A DNA stretch of 64,000 nucleotides from Bacillaceae bacterium (GTDB taxonomy: Bacteria > Bacillota > Bacilli > JACDOE01). This document shows positions 33,882 to 43,666 of the stretch, one piece after another. The notes beneath the pieces are model-generated. The model searched no databases. It saw only the letters and a list, made by a program, of their open reading frames with translations, and had not been told where the DNA came from. A program made the translations under genes and the position numbers. Position 1 is the first letter of the stretch, and each line of letters starts with the position of its first letter. The DNA is taken from assembly GCA_017656255.1 (NCBI GenBank), contig JACDOE010000001.1:1-64000 (forward strand). Direction: 5' to 3'.

Positions 33882-34919
33882 ATGATGCGTGAGCAATTGG
33901 AAGATTTACGGACCCGGGTCCTGGCGGAACTTGAGCAGGTGGACTCCCTGTCTGCTCTAGAGGACCTCAGGGTCAAATACATCGGGAAAAAAGGTGAATT
34001 GACGGAAATTCTGAAAGGGATGGGAAAGTTATCTCCGGAAGAACGTCCGGTGATCGGACAACTCGCCAATGAAATTCGGCAGAAGCTGGAACAGGAACTG
34101 GAGCAGAAAAAAGACGCGCTGGAGAAAGCCCAACTCGAAGCGCGTCTCCAGGAAGAAACCATCGATGTGACACTGCCCGGACGCCCGGTGGCCACGGCGT
34201 CACGCCATCCGCTGACCCAGGTGATTGAAGAAGTGGAAGACATTTTTATCGGCCTGGGATTTGAAGTGGCGGAAGGTCCGGAAGTGGAAACGGATTACTA
34301 TAACTTCGAGGCACTGAACTTGCCGAAAAATCACCCGGCGCGGGACATGCAGGATTCCTTTTATATTACCGAGGAAATCCTGATGCGCACTCATACGTCA
34401 CCGGTTCAGGCCAGAACCATGGAACGAAAAGAAGGGAAGGTCCCCGTTAAGATTATCTGCCCCGGAAAGGTGTACCGGCGGGATGATGACGATGCCACTC
34501 ATTCCCATCAGTTTACCCAGATTGAAGGATTGATGATCGATGAGGGTATTCGCATGAGTGACTTGAAAGGAATTCTGCTCACCTTTGCGAAGGAGATGTT
34601 CGGGCCGGATCAAAAGATTCGCCTGCGTCCCAGCTTCTTCCCATTCACCGAACCCAGTGTTGAGGTGGATATTTCCTGTGTGATGTGCGGCGGTGAAGGC
34701 TGCCGGACCTGTAAACAGACGGGCTGGATCGAGATTCTGGGAGCCGGCATGGTTCACCCGCGGGTGCTGGAGATGTCCGGTTACGATCCGAAACGTTACA
34801 CCGGGTTTGCTTTCGGTATGGGGCCGGACCGGATTGCCATGCTGAAATTCGGTATTGATGATATTCGTCATTTTTACACCAATGATCTGCGTTTCCTCGA
34901 GCAATTCAACCGGTTATAA
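33882..34919 (+). CDS. pheS: Phenylalanine--tRNA ligase alpha subunit
   Basis: The catalytic alpha subunit of the heterotetrameric phenylalanyl-tRNA synthetase; about 345 residues from ATG 33882. It has an N-terminal coiled coil (LEQLRTRV-like heptads, then [13 protein letters not shown]) and class II motifs: motif 1 [14 protein letters not shown], motif 2 [22 protein letters not shown] and motif 3 [27 protein letters not shown] lies six bases before 33882 and nine before the adjacent ATG 33885; the reading frame open from 33855 has no better site. It is controlled by the upstream T-box and followed by pheT. Confidence 0.96.
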   Translation: MMREQLEDLRTRVLAELEQVDSLSALEDLRVKYIGKKGELTEILKGMGKLSPEERPVIGQLANEIRQKLEQELEQKKDALEKAQLEARLQEETIDVTLPGRPVATASRHPLTQVIEEVEDIFIGLGFEVAEGPEVETDYYNFEALNLPKNHPARDMQDSFYITEEILMRTHTSPVQARTMERKEGKVPVKIICPGKVYRRDDDDATHSHQFTQIEGLMIDEGIRMSDLKGILLTFAKEMFGPDQKIRLRPSFFPFTEPSVEVDISCVMCGGEGCRTCKQTGWIEILGAGMVHPRVLEMSGYDPKRYTGFAFGMGPDRIAMLKFGIDDIRHFYTNDLRFLEQFNRL

Positions 34920-34958
34920 GCATGGATCTGAAATTATGGTATCAGGAGGCTGGAAACA

Positions 34959-37409
34959 ATGCGCGTATCTTATAAATGGTTGTCTGAATATATCGATTTG
35001 AGCGGGGTAACCCCCGAAGAACTGGCTGAAAAAATTACGCGAAGCGGTATTGAAGTGGATGTGGTAGAGCCGAGAAACCGGGGTGTGACTAACACCGTGG
35101 TCGGTTATGTGGAAAGCAAGGAAAAACATCCCGATGCCGACAAACTGAACGTCTGTACGGTAGATGTGGGCGAAACGGAGAAGCTACAGATCGTCTGTGG
35201 TGCGCCCAACGTGGATGCCGGGCAAAAGGTGCCGGTGGCGCTGGTGGGGGCGAAACTCCCCGGAGGCTTGAAAATCAAAAAAGCCAAATTACGCGGGGTT
35301 GAGTCCCGCGGCATGATCTGCTCCGCCAAAGAACTGGGCATCAACGATAAGTTGTTGCCGAAGGAGCAACAAGACGGCATCATGGTTCTGCCTGACTCAT
35401 GGCAGATCGGAGAAGATGTGATTCCGCTTCTCGGACTGGATGATGTGGTACTGGAGCTTGATCTGACACCCAACCGGTCCGACTGCCTGAGTATGATGGG
35501 AGTCGCATATGAAGTGGCCGCGATTCTGGGACGGGAGGTACGGGAGCCGGATCTCACCGTCACGGAACAGGGGGATGAGATTGACCCGAAGGTGAGTGTC
35601 CGGATCGATGCACCCGATCATTGTTACCGTTATTCGGCACGACTGATTGAAAACGTGACGCTGGGACCGTCGCCGATGTGGATGCAGAACCGGCTGATTG
35701 CTGCCGGCATCCGTCCCATTAACAATGTCGTTGACATTACCAACTATGTGATGCTGGAACAGGGACAACCGCTGCACGCCTTTGACTATGAAGCGGTATT
35801 CGGCGGAAATATTGTGGTCCGTCTGGCGCAGGAAGGCGAAACAATTGTCACGCTGGATGATGTGGAACGCACGCTGGATCCGGAAATGCTTCTGATTACG
35901 GACGGCGACAAACCAATCGGGATCGCCGGGGTGATGGGGGGCGCCAACTCGGAAGTGACGGAAAACACACGGACGATTTTGCTGGAATCCGCTCATTTTG
36001 CCGGGGCTTCCATCCGCAAAACATCGCGTAAACTGGGGCTTCGTTCCGAAGCCAGCCTGCGGTTCGAAAAGGATGTGGATCCAGAAGGTGTGATGCGTGC
36101 CCTGGAACGTGCTACTCAATTAATGGTTGAACTGGCCGGAGGAAAAGTAGCGAAAGGGATTTCCGAATCGGTACTGCGCGGTCAGGAACCGGCTGTGGTT
36201 GAACTGAATCTGAACAGACTCAACAAATTTCTGGGAATGACGCTGTCCAGAGACACCGTGGCCGATATTCTGCGACGATTAAATTTCGACTTTGAGGAAA
36301 CCGGCGATCAGGAAGGGACCGTTTTTCAGGTGAAGGTTCCGACCCGTCGCCAGGACATTCGTCTTGAGGAAGATCTGTTTGAAGAGGTGGCCCGCCTTTA
36401 TGGATATGATGAGATTCCCACAACGCTTCCCGTGACCGTCACTACACCGGGGTCCCTGACCCGTGAGCAGTATCTGCGCCGGCAGGTCAGACGAATCCTG
36501 AACAGCATGGGCATGAAAGAAGCCATGACCTATACGTTTACCAGTCCGTCCATGGCGGATGATGTGGAAAGTGTCTTCGGTAACCTGGAGAATTCGGACT
36601 ACCAGCCGATTCCGCTTGCCATGCCGATGAGTGAGGAGCGGAGTGTCCTGCGGGTGAATCTGCTGCCGCACCTGATGGAGACGGCTGCTTACAATCGTAA
36701 TCGCCGACTGGAAGATGTGGCCGTGTTTGAAGTGGGAAACATCTTTTTGTCCGAAGAAAAACAACTGACCTCACTTCCGGAAGAACGGCTGGTACTCGGT
36801 GGATTGTTAACCGGCCACTGGGTGGGAGATCACTGGTTGCAAAACCGGCAACCGGTTGATTTCTATCTGACTCGGGGCATATTAGACGCTTTGTTTGAGC
36901 GGCTCAATGTGGATGAGATTTCCTATCGGCCGGTTTCCGGATTGAAAGGCATGCATCCCGGCCGTACGGCTGATATTTATGTGGCCCAGGAGCGGATCGG
37001 ATATGTCGGGCAACTTCATCCGGAAGTGCAGAAGAAGTATGATCTGGGTGAAACCTATGTCTTCCAGCTGGAGCTGGAAAAGTTGTTCGCACGGGTGAAA
37101 GATTATGAGATGTATCGTCCGCTGCCCCGGTTCCCGGCTATCAACCGTGACCTGGCGGTTGTGGTGGACGGGGACCTCGCTCATGCCGATCTGCAGGCTA
37201 AAATCAGGGAAGCAGGCGGAAAATGGCTGGAGTCGGTTCATCTGTTTGATGTCTACAGCGGGGAAGGGATTGAAGAAGGGAAGAAGAGCATGGCCTTCTC
37301 CCTCGTGTATCGGGATCCCGAGAAAACCCTTACGGATGAGGAAGTCAATGAGGTTCATGACGGCGTGGTTCGGGTCCTGGAAGAGGCTTTCGGTGCGCGG
37401 TTGCGTTAA
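34959..37409 (+). CDS. pheT: Phenylalanine--tRNA ligase beta subunit
   Basis: The 816-residue beta subunit carries the N-terminal tRNA-binding/EMAP domain (about 40-155; VVGYVESKEKHPDADKLNVC), B3/B4 editing domain, B5 DNA-binding-like domain, the inactive synthetase-like core and a C-terminal anticodon-binding FDX domain (RFPAINRDLAVVVDGDLAHADL). The full length matches bacterial PheT. It lies 39 bases downstream of pheS with an AGGAGG site. The ORFs read antisense to it are shadows. Confidence 0.96.
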   Translation: MRVSYKWLSEYIDLSGVTPEELAEKITRSGIEVDVVEPRNRGVTNTVVGYVESKEKHPDADKLNVCTVDVGETEKLQIVCGAPNVDAGQKVPVALVGAKLPGGLKIKKAKLRGVESRGMICSAKELGINDKLLPKEQQDGIMVLPDSWQIGEDVIPLLGLDDVVLELDLTPNRSDCLSMMGVAYEVAAILGREVREPDLTVTEQGDEIDPKVSVRIDAPDHCYRYSARLIENVTLGPSPMWMQNRLIAAGIRPINNVVDITNYVMLEQGQPLHAFDYEAVFGGNIVVRLAQEGETIVTLDDVERTLDPEMLLITDGDKPIGIAGVMGGANSEVTENTRTILLESAHFAGASIRKTSRKLGLRSEASLRFEKDVDPEGVMRALERATQLMVELAGGKVAKGISESVLRGQEPAVVELNLNRLNKFLGMTLSRDTVADILRRLNFDFEETGDQEGTVFQVKVPTRRQDIRLEEDLFEEVARLYGYDEIPTTLPVTVTTPGSLTREQYLRRQVRRILNSMGMKEAMTYTFTSPSMADDVESVFGNLENSDYQPIPLAMPMSEERSVLRVNLLPHLMETAAYNRNRRLEDVAVFEVGNIFLSEEKQLTSLPEERLVLGGLLTGHWVGDHWLQNRQPVDFYLTRGILDALFERLNVDEISYRPVSGLKGMHPGRTADIYVAQERIGYVGQLHPEVQKKYDLGETYVFQLELEKLFARVKDYEMYRPLPRFPAINRDLAVVVDGDLAHADLQAKIREAGGKWLESVHLFDVYSGEGIEEGKKSMAFSLVYRDPEKTLTDEEVNEVHDGVVRVLEEAFGARLR

Positions 37410-37466
37410 AACCTGGTATATAAACGAGCAAGAACGGTTGGGATCAGAGGTCTATGCGGGAATTCG

Positions 37467-37555
37467 GATAATATGATAGCGGAAGTTTCTTCTGCTATCA
37501 TCCGATTTTCCGCGATTTTTAAATATTAAGTGAAAAATTTTCCGTATTTTTTGTT
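37467..37555. repeat. Dispersed AT-rich intergenic repeat, copy E
   Basis: A degenerate copy with atagcggaag, ttttccgcgattttt and gaaaaattttccgtatttttt blocks, located in the convergent region between pheT and the following lipoprotein gene. The gaagtat core is not recognisable. Confidence 0.5.
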
Positions 37556-37611
37556 ATCCCGTCATCTCTGAACCTATTTCATCAATTCGCAACGATCGTT
37601 TCCTATCCAAT

Positions 37612-37655
37612 AAAAAAGGTCTCTCCGATATCGATCGGGGAGACCCTTTCATTTT
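37612..37655. terminator. Bidirectional terminator after pheT
   Basis: A 12-bp stem with one wobble (37618-37629 with 37634-37645) and a 4-base loop is bordered by AAAAAA on the left and a T-rich tract on the right, so it serves both pheT and the convergent lipoprotein gene. Confidence 0.78.
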
Positions 37656-37676
37656 TAGCTAATATGAATCATTCTC

Positions 37677-38930
37677 TCATTGAACCCGAACCTTCGTTTT
37701 CTCGGCCAAATCCAGAAGATAAATCTCCTGTTCAATCGGATAAGGATTGACATAACTGGCTGCGGTGATCAGGATCGCCCATTTCCCGTCCTCAGACAGG
37801 ATAAAACGGCGCGGATTATGAACGTCCATCAGAAATGTGTCATGGTCAGTATCCATATTAAAGGCATGCAACTTGTATCGATTCTGATCCGTCAATAAAT
37901 AGTGAGAAGTGGAATCGACCCTGGTATAAAAAAGGGTTCGGGTTTCCGGATCATAATCGAACGGAGGAATCCACTTCCATTCGGATTCTGTATAGAGTCC
38001 CGGAATCCTCATGCTGGATTCATCCCATTCCCGGCTGTCCAGGTTATACCATTTCAGATCTACACGGGGACGGTCACCGTCATAATGAGCCGTGGCGGTA
38101 ATCAACATCCGATCGGGATAGGTCCGAAAAAAGTCAACCGCAGATTGCTCAATCAACATCTCGGATTGCCAGGTCTCCAAATCCAGATAGAGAATATCCT
38201 GTGCCGCCCCTTTTTGTTCCGGGTCCAGGGGCTGTTCATAAATGATTCCCCTGTTTCGGTCCCACTGAACATAGGAAACGGTCACAGGAATCGGGGTGGT
38301 TTCTCCCGAAGACAGATTAACCCGGGTTAACCGGTGAGTTCCGTCAAAATTCAGGATATGTAAAAGGGCAGTATCTTCGGAAACCGGAGACCATTCCACG
38401 TTCACCCACTCATTGCGGCCGACATTCTCAGGTTGAAAGACGAGATGGCCATCTGCGTCAATAATAAAAAACGGGTGACGTTCAGTTTCATCACCGGGAA
38501 AAGTCTGATTCAGGTTCACATAAACAGCGGTGTAGGCTCCTTCATGACCGGCATCAATGAATTGGATCGGTCGATTCGTCTGGAACACCAGTGTTTCGTC
38601 TATTGGATTCTCCCGGTTCTTTCGAACGATGTAGAAGTTATCACCCTGCTGATAGGCCACCAGAATCTGATGGTTTCCGGCCCAGTCGGCATCGATGAAT
38701 TTTCGACTGGGATCCGCATCTTTTCCGGCTGGATCGTCCGGATCGGCCGTTGCATCACCCATGGCAGGCGTGGCAGGGGAATAATCCCCGTTTTCTGTTG
38801 ATGGTGCGGCCGGTGTCTCGGTCAGATCCGAACCCTCGTGTTTTCCGGATTCGGACGTGCAACCGGCGTAAAACAACAAAAATATCAAGAGTCCTGACAC
38901 CATTATTTTTTTTCGGAATAACATTTGCAT
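37677..38930 (-). CDS. Large lipoprotein with TolB-like repeats
   Basis: The roughly 417-residue lipoprotein has a signal peptide with lipobox YAGC (about residue 22-25). A low-complexity acidic linker follows (about 26-75), and then a domain of repeated beta-strand segments: HQILVAYQQGDNFYIVRKN, DRMLITATAHYDGDRPRV, RTLFYTRVDSTSHYLLTDQN and KWAILITAASY. Together they look like a TolB/WD-type beta-propeller. It would sit on the outer face of the membrane. I do not know a specific function. Alternative starts at 38924 and 38933 are possible. Confidence 0.65.
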   Translation of the reverse strand: MQMLFRKKIMVSGLLIFLLFYAGCTSESGKHEGSDLTETPAAPSTENGDYSPATPAMGDATADPDDPAGKDADPSRKFIDADWAGNHQILVAYQQGDNFYIVRKNRENPIDETLVFQTNRPIQFIDAGHEGAYTAVYVNLNQTFPGDETERHPFFIIDADGHLVFQPENVGRNEWVNVEWSPVSEDTALLHILNFDGTHRLTRVNLSSGETTPIPVTVSYVQWDRNRGIIYEQPLDPEQKGAAQDILYLDLETWQSEMLIEQSAVDFFRTYPDRMLITATAHYDGDRPRVDLKWYNLDSREWDESSMRIPGLYTESEWKWIPPFDYDPETRTLFYTRVDSTSHYLLTDQNRYKLHAFNMDTDHDTFLMDVHNPRRFILSEDGKWAILITAASYVNPYPIEQEIYLLDLAEKTKVRVQ

Positions 38931-39091
38931 CACGCTCTCATGTTATACTGAAATCATATTTTAATACGATACGGAAACGGAAAAAGTTGCAGATTTTTAC
39001 CAGTTTAACAGGATAAACTTAACATTTAACATATAACAGAAAAAATATACAATCAAGTAAAAAATAAAACTTCGTGAAAGAAGGGGATTCC

Positions 39092-40294
39092 ATGCCATCA
39101 TATCGCTGGGTTCAACGTGAATCGGAGTACTGGGTGGAGAAGGGGATCATTACCAACGAACAGCGAGAAAAAATAACCGGTCTCTATCAAAACCGTTTTC
39201 ATCCGGTTACGATCCTGGCTGTACTGGCTGCGGTTCTGGTGGGATTCGGTTTTCTCAGTTTTGTGGCTGCCAACTGGAAAGACATTTCCAATACGGTTAA
39301 ACTGGGTATTATTTTTTCGTCCCTGGCTGGTATTTACAGCCTGGCTTTCTACTTTATGAAACATGGACGGAAAGGATGGGGATATGCCCTTTCATTTCTA
39401 GGCGTGCTGGTGTTCGGGGTCGCCCAGATTCTGATCGGCCAGATTTATCAGATTGTGGCCTATCATGCCGGGTTTATCTTTTTGTGGGCCCTGGCCGCCT
39501 TTTTAATGGCCTATATCTTTCGTCTAGATTTGTTTTTTGTTCTGGGGCTAGTCCTGCTGTCGGTGGCGGAAATCTATAATCTCGCTGCATTCAACTTTTT
39601 CAACTATCTTTATTTTCCGATGTTTGTCGTACTGGTACTGCCGTTCATTCTGCGATATCCGTCTCACCTCAATCAGTGGCTGACGGTCACCTCATTTTCA
39701 TTCAGTCTGCTTCTCTTTTTGATCGATCAGAACCTCATACTGTTGTGGCTGCTGGTGTATGGCGGTATTTTGATCATCCTGGCAGACCTGCTGGGGGAAA
39801 AATGGCCGGGAACCGCTGCGCTTGAGGGACTCGGTTATGGCATCGGGATCATCACCACCCTGGCATTTGTGGTGGAAGACTTTTCAGAAATGGAGAATTA
39901 CCCCCTGATGGGGATCATGATCATCGTAGTGGCGATTCATCTCATGCTCCTTTTCAAAAAGAGAAAAGTGGCGTCCGGCTGGTGGAACTGGTTTCTGTTT
40001 ATGCCGGCCCTGCTGCATCCCGTCCGGGATATTGAACTGATCTATCTGATCTTTCTGTTTGTGTTCAGTATTTTTTTCATTCTGGACGGCGTGAACCAGC
40101 ATTCCGCTGCCCGGTTGAATGCCGGAATCGTCGTGTTTATCATCAGTTGTCTGACTGGATACTGGCAACTGGCGATGTCTCTGATGCCCAAATCGCTGTT
40201 CTTTATGGTCGGAGGCCTGATCCTGTTTGCCCTTAGTTACTGGATGCAGCGTCAGAAGAAGGTATGGCTGAACCGGGAGGAGAATGTATCATGA
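39092..40294 (+). CDS. DUF2157 polytopic membrane protein
   Basis: The 400-residue protein opens with a soluble segment (YWVEKGIITNEQREKITGLY) and then about ten to twelve transmembrane helices, the layout of DUF2157 proteins (LAAVLVGFGFLSFVAANWKD is typical). The function is unknown. It is nearly always followed by a GDYXXLXY-domain protein, as here, with a 4-base ATGA overlap. ATG 39092 follows AAAGAAGGGG. In this chromosome the pair replaces the rnhC gene that sits between pheT and zapA in B. subtilis. Confidence 0.82.
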   Translation: MPSYRWVQRESEYWVEKGIITNEQREKITGLYQNRFHPVTILAVLAAVLVGFGFLSFVAANWKDISNTVKLGIIFSSLAGIYSLAFYFMKHGRKGWGYALSFLGVLVFGVAQILIGQIYQIVAYHAGFIFLWALAAFLMAYIFRLDLFFVLGLVLLSVAEIYNLAAFNFFNYLYFPMFVVLVLPFILRYPSHLNQWLTVTSFSFSLLLFLIDQNLILLWLLVYGGILIILADLLGEKWPGTAALEGLGYGIGIITTLAFVVEDFSEMENYPLMGIMIIVVAIHLMLLFKKRKVASGWWNWFLFMPALLHPVRDIELIYLIFLFVFSIFFILDGVNQHSAARLNAGIVVFIISCLTGYWQLAMSLMPKSLFFMVGGLILFALSYWMQRQKKVWLNREENVS

Positions 40295-40875
40295 ATACCG
40301 TCACATCGTTGTTGGCCCGCCTGGAAAAGGCACCGTTTCGGATTAAATTCTGGTCAGTGGTGGCCATTCAGTTTTTGATTCTGCTGGCCCTTCTTTTTTC
40401 ACAATGGATGATCGGCTGGACCGGAAAAGACGTGCTTTTGAAAACGGAACCGGTCGATCCCCGTGATTTTTTCTACGGAGATTATGTGGTGCTAAATTAT
40501 GATATCAATACCCTTGATACGAATCTCCTGGCAGATGCACCAGAAAATGAAAAAGGGGACGAATTATCTATTGAACGACATACCCCGGTCTATGTGATAC
40601 TGGAGAAAACAGGAAAGTATCATGAAGCGGCCGCTGTCTTTTTGGACAGGCCGGATGTGGCGGATGAACAGGTGATGATCAGGGGAAGTGTCCTGTACGT
40701 ATTTGATGATGAAATTCGGATTCGCTACGGCATTGAACGGTATTATGTCCAGGAATCGAAAGGTGCAGAACTGGAGGATGACCTGGAACAGATAGATGTC
40801 ATGGTGAAGGTCACGAATTCGGGCCGGTCCCGGGTGGAAGGCCTGGTGCTGGGCGGAAACCGGCTGGATTATTGA
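40291..40875 (+). CDS. GDYXXLXY domain membrane-anchored protein
   Basis: The 194-residue protein has one N-terminal transmembrane helix (about 20-42) and an extracytoplasmic domain containing the family signature GDYVVLNY after DPRDFFY (about 55-70). A second conserved region, RYGIERYYVQESKGAELE, lies near 145-165. The paired DUF2157 protein is encoded immediately upstream with overlapping stop/start codons. The biochemical role is unknown; co-occurrence suggests they form a membrane complex. Confidence 0.82.
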   Translation: MNTVTSLLARLEKAPFRIKFWSVVAIQFLILLALLFSQWMIGWTGKDVLLKTEPVDPRDFFYGDYVVLNYDINTLDTNLLADAPENEKGDELSIERHTPVYVILEKTGKYHEAAAVFLDRPDVADEQVMIRGSVLYVFDDEIRIRYGIERYYVQESKGAELEDDLEQIDVMVKVTNSGRSRVEGLVLGGNRLDY

Positions 40876-40957
40876 GAAAGATTCTTGACGAAAGGACAAC
40901 TTTTATATACGGTTAAAGGGAAGAAACTGGAATGCTGGTTGCAAGGAGGCGCTATAC

Positions 40958-41239
40958 GTGGCTGAGGACGATAAAAAGCGACTAACTGTTGAAATTTACG
41001 GTCAGAGTTACCGTATTAAGGGATATACCAGTGTTAATCACATCCGCACTGTAGCGGGTTTTGTAGATGATAAAATGAGAGAAATCGCTGAGACCAATCC
41101 CAAGCTGGATACGACCCGAATAGCGGTTTTATCTGCCATCAATATCGCCGACGAGTATTTCAGGCTGAAGGAAGAATATGAAAAACTGCTTCGTGAAAAG
41201 GAAGCTGCACAACCGGGTAAGGAACGTAAATCAATATGA
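40958..41239 (+). CDS. zapA: Cell division protein ZapA
   Basis: The 93-residue protein matches ZapA: KRLTVEIYGQSYRIKGYTS at the N-terminus, VDDKMREIAETNPKLDTTRI, and a C-terminal coiled coil. ZapA binds and bundles FtsZ at the division site. It starts at GTG after AAGGAGG and overlaps cvpA by four bases (ATGA). Gene order zapA-cvpA-polX-mutS2 is conserved in Bacillales. Confidence 0.92.
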   Translation: MAEDDKKRLTVEIYGQSYRIKGYTSVNHIRTVAGFVDDKMREIAETNPKLDTTRIAVLSAINIADEYFRLKEEYEKLLREKEAAQPGKERKSI

Positions 41240-41823
41240 ATACACTGGATTTGATCTTATTGTTTTTTCTTGCCGGCAGCTTGATACTCGGATTCAGGCG
41301 CGGGTTTGTCTGGCAGGTTATTCATCTGCTCGGGTTTGTGGCCGCCTATCTGATCGCATTTTTCTATTATCGGGATCTGGTACCGGTTGTATCGGAATGG
41401 ATCCCTTTTCCTGATTTCAGCGAAAATGTGTATATGTCTTTTCTGGATGTGTCGTCAAGTCTGGAAACTATCTTTTACAGTGCGATTTCTTTCGGGCTAT
41501 TATTTTTTGCCACACGCCTGCTTTTAAATGCAGCGGGGCATGTGTTTCACGGTGTGGTCAGCCTGCCGGTACTGTCTTTCTTCAACCGCTGGCTGGGGGC
41601 CATGCTGTCACTGGTGGAGGTGGCACTGGTCTTGACGTTGTTGATCAACATTGCGGCTTCTCTTCCTTTTACCATGGTCCAGCAGGAACTGGCCCATTCA
41701 CGGATTTCGCAATATGTACTGGAAAAATCACCGGTTTTGACCGAGCATTTACAGGACCTGTGGCAGATCTATCAAGAAGATGAGCTGCAGAAACCTTCAG
41801 AGAACGAAGCGAATCCCATATAA
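41236..41823 (+). CDS. CvpA family membrane protein
   Basis: The 195-residue protein has four transmembrane helices and matches CvpA/YshB (MNTLDLILLFFLAGSLILGF then RRGFVWQVIHLLGFVAAYLIA). CvpA proteins are linked to colicin V production, envelope integrity and host colonisation in Gram-negative bacteria; the role in bacilli is unclear. It is translationally coupled to zapA and ended by a terminator. Confidence 0.87.
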   Translation: MNTLDLILLFFLAGSLILGFRRGFVWQVIHLLGFVAAYLIAFFYYRDLVPVVSEWIPFPDFSENVYMSFLDVSSSLETIFYSAISFGLLFFATRLLLNAAGHVFHGVVSLPVLSFFNRWLGAMLSLVEVALVLTLLINIAASLPFTMVQQELAHSRISQYVLEKSPVLTEHLQDLWQIYQEDELQKPSENEANPI

Positions 41824-41837
41824 AACAGGTTATCGTC

Positions 41838-41869
41838 GCCGAATAGCTTATGCACATTCGGCTTTTTTT
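41838..41869 (+). terminator. Terminator after cvpA
   Basis: A 7-bp stem (41838-41844 with 41856-41862) with an 11-base loop is followed by seven T residues. Confidence 0.8.
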
Positions 41870-41938
41870 GTCTTGAAAAACGGACATAATGAGAAATAAA
41901 GCATTAAATATCCACCGGGACAGAAAGGAGGGACTAGC

Positions 41939-43666
41939 ATGAAAAACCGGACCGTGGCCCGGATGCTTCTTGAAATTGCGCAGTATCTGGAAATCGAAGG
42001 GGCCAACGCCTTTAAAGTGAATGCCTTTCGGCGAGCCTCCCAAATTGTTGAGGAAATGGGTGAACCTGTGGAAGACAGATTGGCGGAACTGGAGTCCATT
42101 CCCGGGATTGGAAAAGGAACGGCCGCCGTCATTCGGGAAATTGTGGAAACGGGGGAATCCGTCGTCCTTAAGGAATTGAAGGAGAAAATTCCCGACAGCC
42201 TGCTGCCCCTCTTGAAAATTCCCGGACTGGGACCGAAGTCGATCGGCCGCCTGTACCGTGAACTGGACATTTCGTCTGTGAAAGAGCTGGAACAGGCGAT
42301 CAAACAGCAAAAAATCCGTTCTCTCCCCGGTTTTGGTGCGAAAACGGAACAAAAAATCCGGGAGGGGATCCGTCAACTCAACCATAAACCGGAGCGTTTT
42401 CCGATTGCGCTTATGCTTCCGGTGGCGGAAGAAATCGAGGATCAGTTGAGAAAATGTCGCCATATCAGGAGATTCAGCCGGGCCGGAAGCCTGAGGAGGT
42501 TTCGGGAAACGGCGAAGGATCTCGATTTTATCGTGGCTACCGATCATCCTGAACAGGTGGCGGATGACCTTGTCCATCTTCCGCAGGTTCGCAACGTGAT
42601 CAATAAAGGGGCGACCAAGGTATCGGTGGAAATGGACTATCAGTGGCCGGTAGCGGTTGACTTCCGGCTGGTCCGGGATGATGAGTTTGCCTCTGCCCTG
42701 CATCATTTTACCGGCTCGAAAGAACATAATGTACAGATGCGGCAACGTGCCAAACGGCGCGGTTATAAAATCAGTGAATACGGCGTGGAAAATGTGGAAA
42801 CGGGTGAGCTGACAACCTTTGAAACGGAATACGAATTCTTTCGTTTTTTTGACCTCCCGCTTATTCCACCGGAAATTAGGGAAGGTAAAGGTGAAATCGA
42901 ACGGGCCGAAACACCCGGGGGATTGCCACAGTTCATTGAGCTTTCCGATATACGGGGAGATCTTCACATGCATTCCACCTGGAGTGACGGGGGAAACACC
43001 ATTCGTGACATGGCGGAAGCCTGTCGCCATAGAGGCTATGAATACATGGCCATCACGGATCATTCCCGGTCGCTGCGTATCGCCGGGGGACTGAGTGAAG
43101 AACAGTTGTTGGCTCAAAAGGCGGAAATCGACGAACTGAATAAAGAATGGGACGATTTCAAGATTCTGGCCGGCGTCGAAATGGACATTCTTTCCGATGG
43201 CAGGCTGGATTTTGATGACGGGGTACTGAAGGAAATGGATGTGGTGATCGGTTCGGTTCATACTGCGTTTAAACAGAATGAGGATGTGTTGACCAAACGG
43301 GTGATCGGCGCGATTGAAAATAATCATGTTGACTTTATCGCCCATCCCACCGGCCGGTTAATCGGAAGGCGGGGCCCCTATGCCCTGAATGTGGACGCCA
43401 TGCTTCGAGCGGCAAAGGAGACGGATACAGCCATTGAACTGAATGCGAATCCCAATCGGCTGGATTTGCATGCGGAGCATCTGCGGAAGGCGAGAGAGGA
43501 ATACGGTGTTCGTATCACCGTCAATACAGATGCGCATTCGATCCCGGAACTGGATAACATGAAGGTGGGTATTGGAACAGCAAGGCGCGGGTGGCTGACG
43601 GCTGATGATGTGATTAATACAATGACGCTGGATGAGTTGATGAGATATTTAAAACGGCATGATTAA
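41939..43666 (+). CDS. polX: Family X DNA polymerase with PHP exonuclease domain
   Basis: The 575-residue repair enzyme joins a family X polymerase (about 1-310) to a PHP-type 3'-5' exonuclease/endonuclease domain (about 335-575). The polymerase part contains helix-hairpin-helix segments (IPGIGKGTAAVI, IPGLGPKS) and the palm sequence AGSLRRFRETAKDLDFIVATD with catalytic Asp residues. The PHP part starts DLHMHSTWSDG and has MAITDHS, NADPNR-like and TDAH metal ligands. It acts in gap filling and abasic-site repair. The long antisense frame (41669-43345) is a shadow. The gene ends overlapping the convergent DUF1232 gene by four bases. Confidence 0.93.
   Translation: MKNRTVARMLLEIAQYLEIEGANAFKVNAFRRASQIVEEMGEPVEDRLAELESIPGIGKGTAAVIREIVETGESVVLKELKEKIPDSLLPLLKIPGLGPKSIGRLYRELDISSVKELEQAIKQQKIRSLPGFGAKTEQKIREGIRQLNHKPERFPIALMLPVAEEIEDQLRKCRHIRRFSRAGSLRRFRETAKDLDFIVATDHPEQVADDLVHLPQVRNVINKGATKVSVEMDYQWPVAVDFRLVRDDEFASALHHFTGSKEHNVQMRQRAKRRGYKISEYGVENVETGELTTFETEYEFFRFFDLPLIPPEIREGKGEIERAETPGGLPQFIELSDIRGDLHMHSTWSDGGNTIRDMAEACRHRGYEYMAITDHSRSLRIAGGLSEEQLLAQKAEIDELNKEWDDFKILAGVEMDILSDGRLDFDDGVLKEMDVVIGSVHTAFKQNEDVLTKRVIGAIENNHVDFIAHPTGRLIGRRGPYALNVDAMLRAAKETDTAIELNANPNRLDLHAEHLRKAREEYGVRITVNTDAHSIPELDNMKVGIGTARRGWLTADDVINTMTLDELMRYLKRHD

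Noticed and set aside
35397-36119. 240-codon frame antisense to pheT
   Set aside because: PheT is full length and conserved here; the antisense frame lacks start signals.
41669-43345. 558-codon minus-strand frame antisense to cvpA and polX
   Set aside because: PolX is unmistakable on the plus strand. The antisense product is low-complexity and has no ribosome site.
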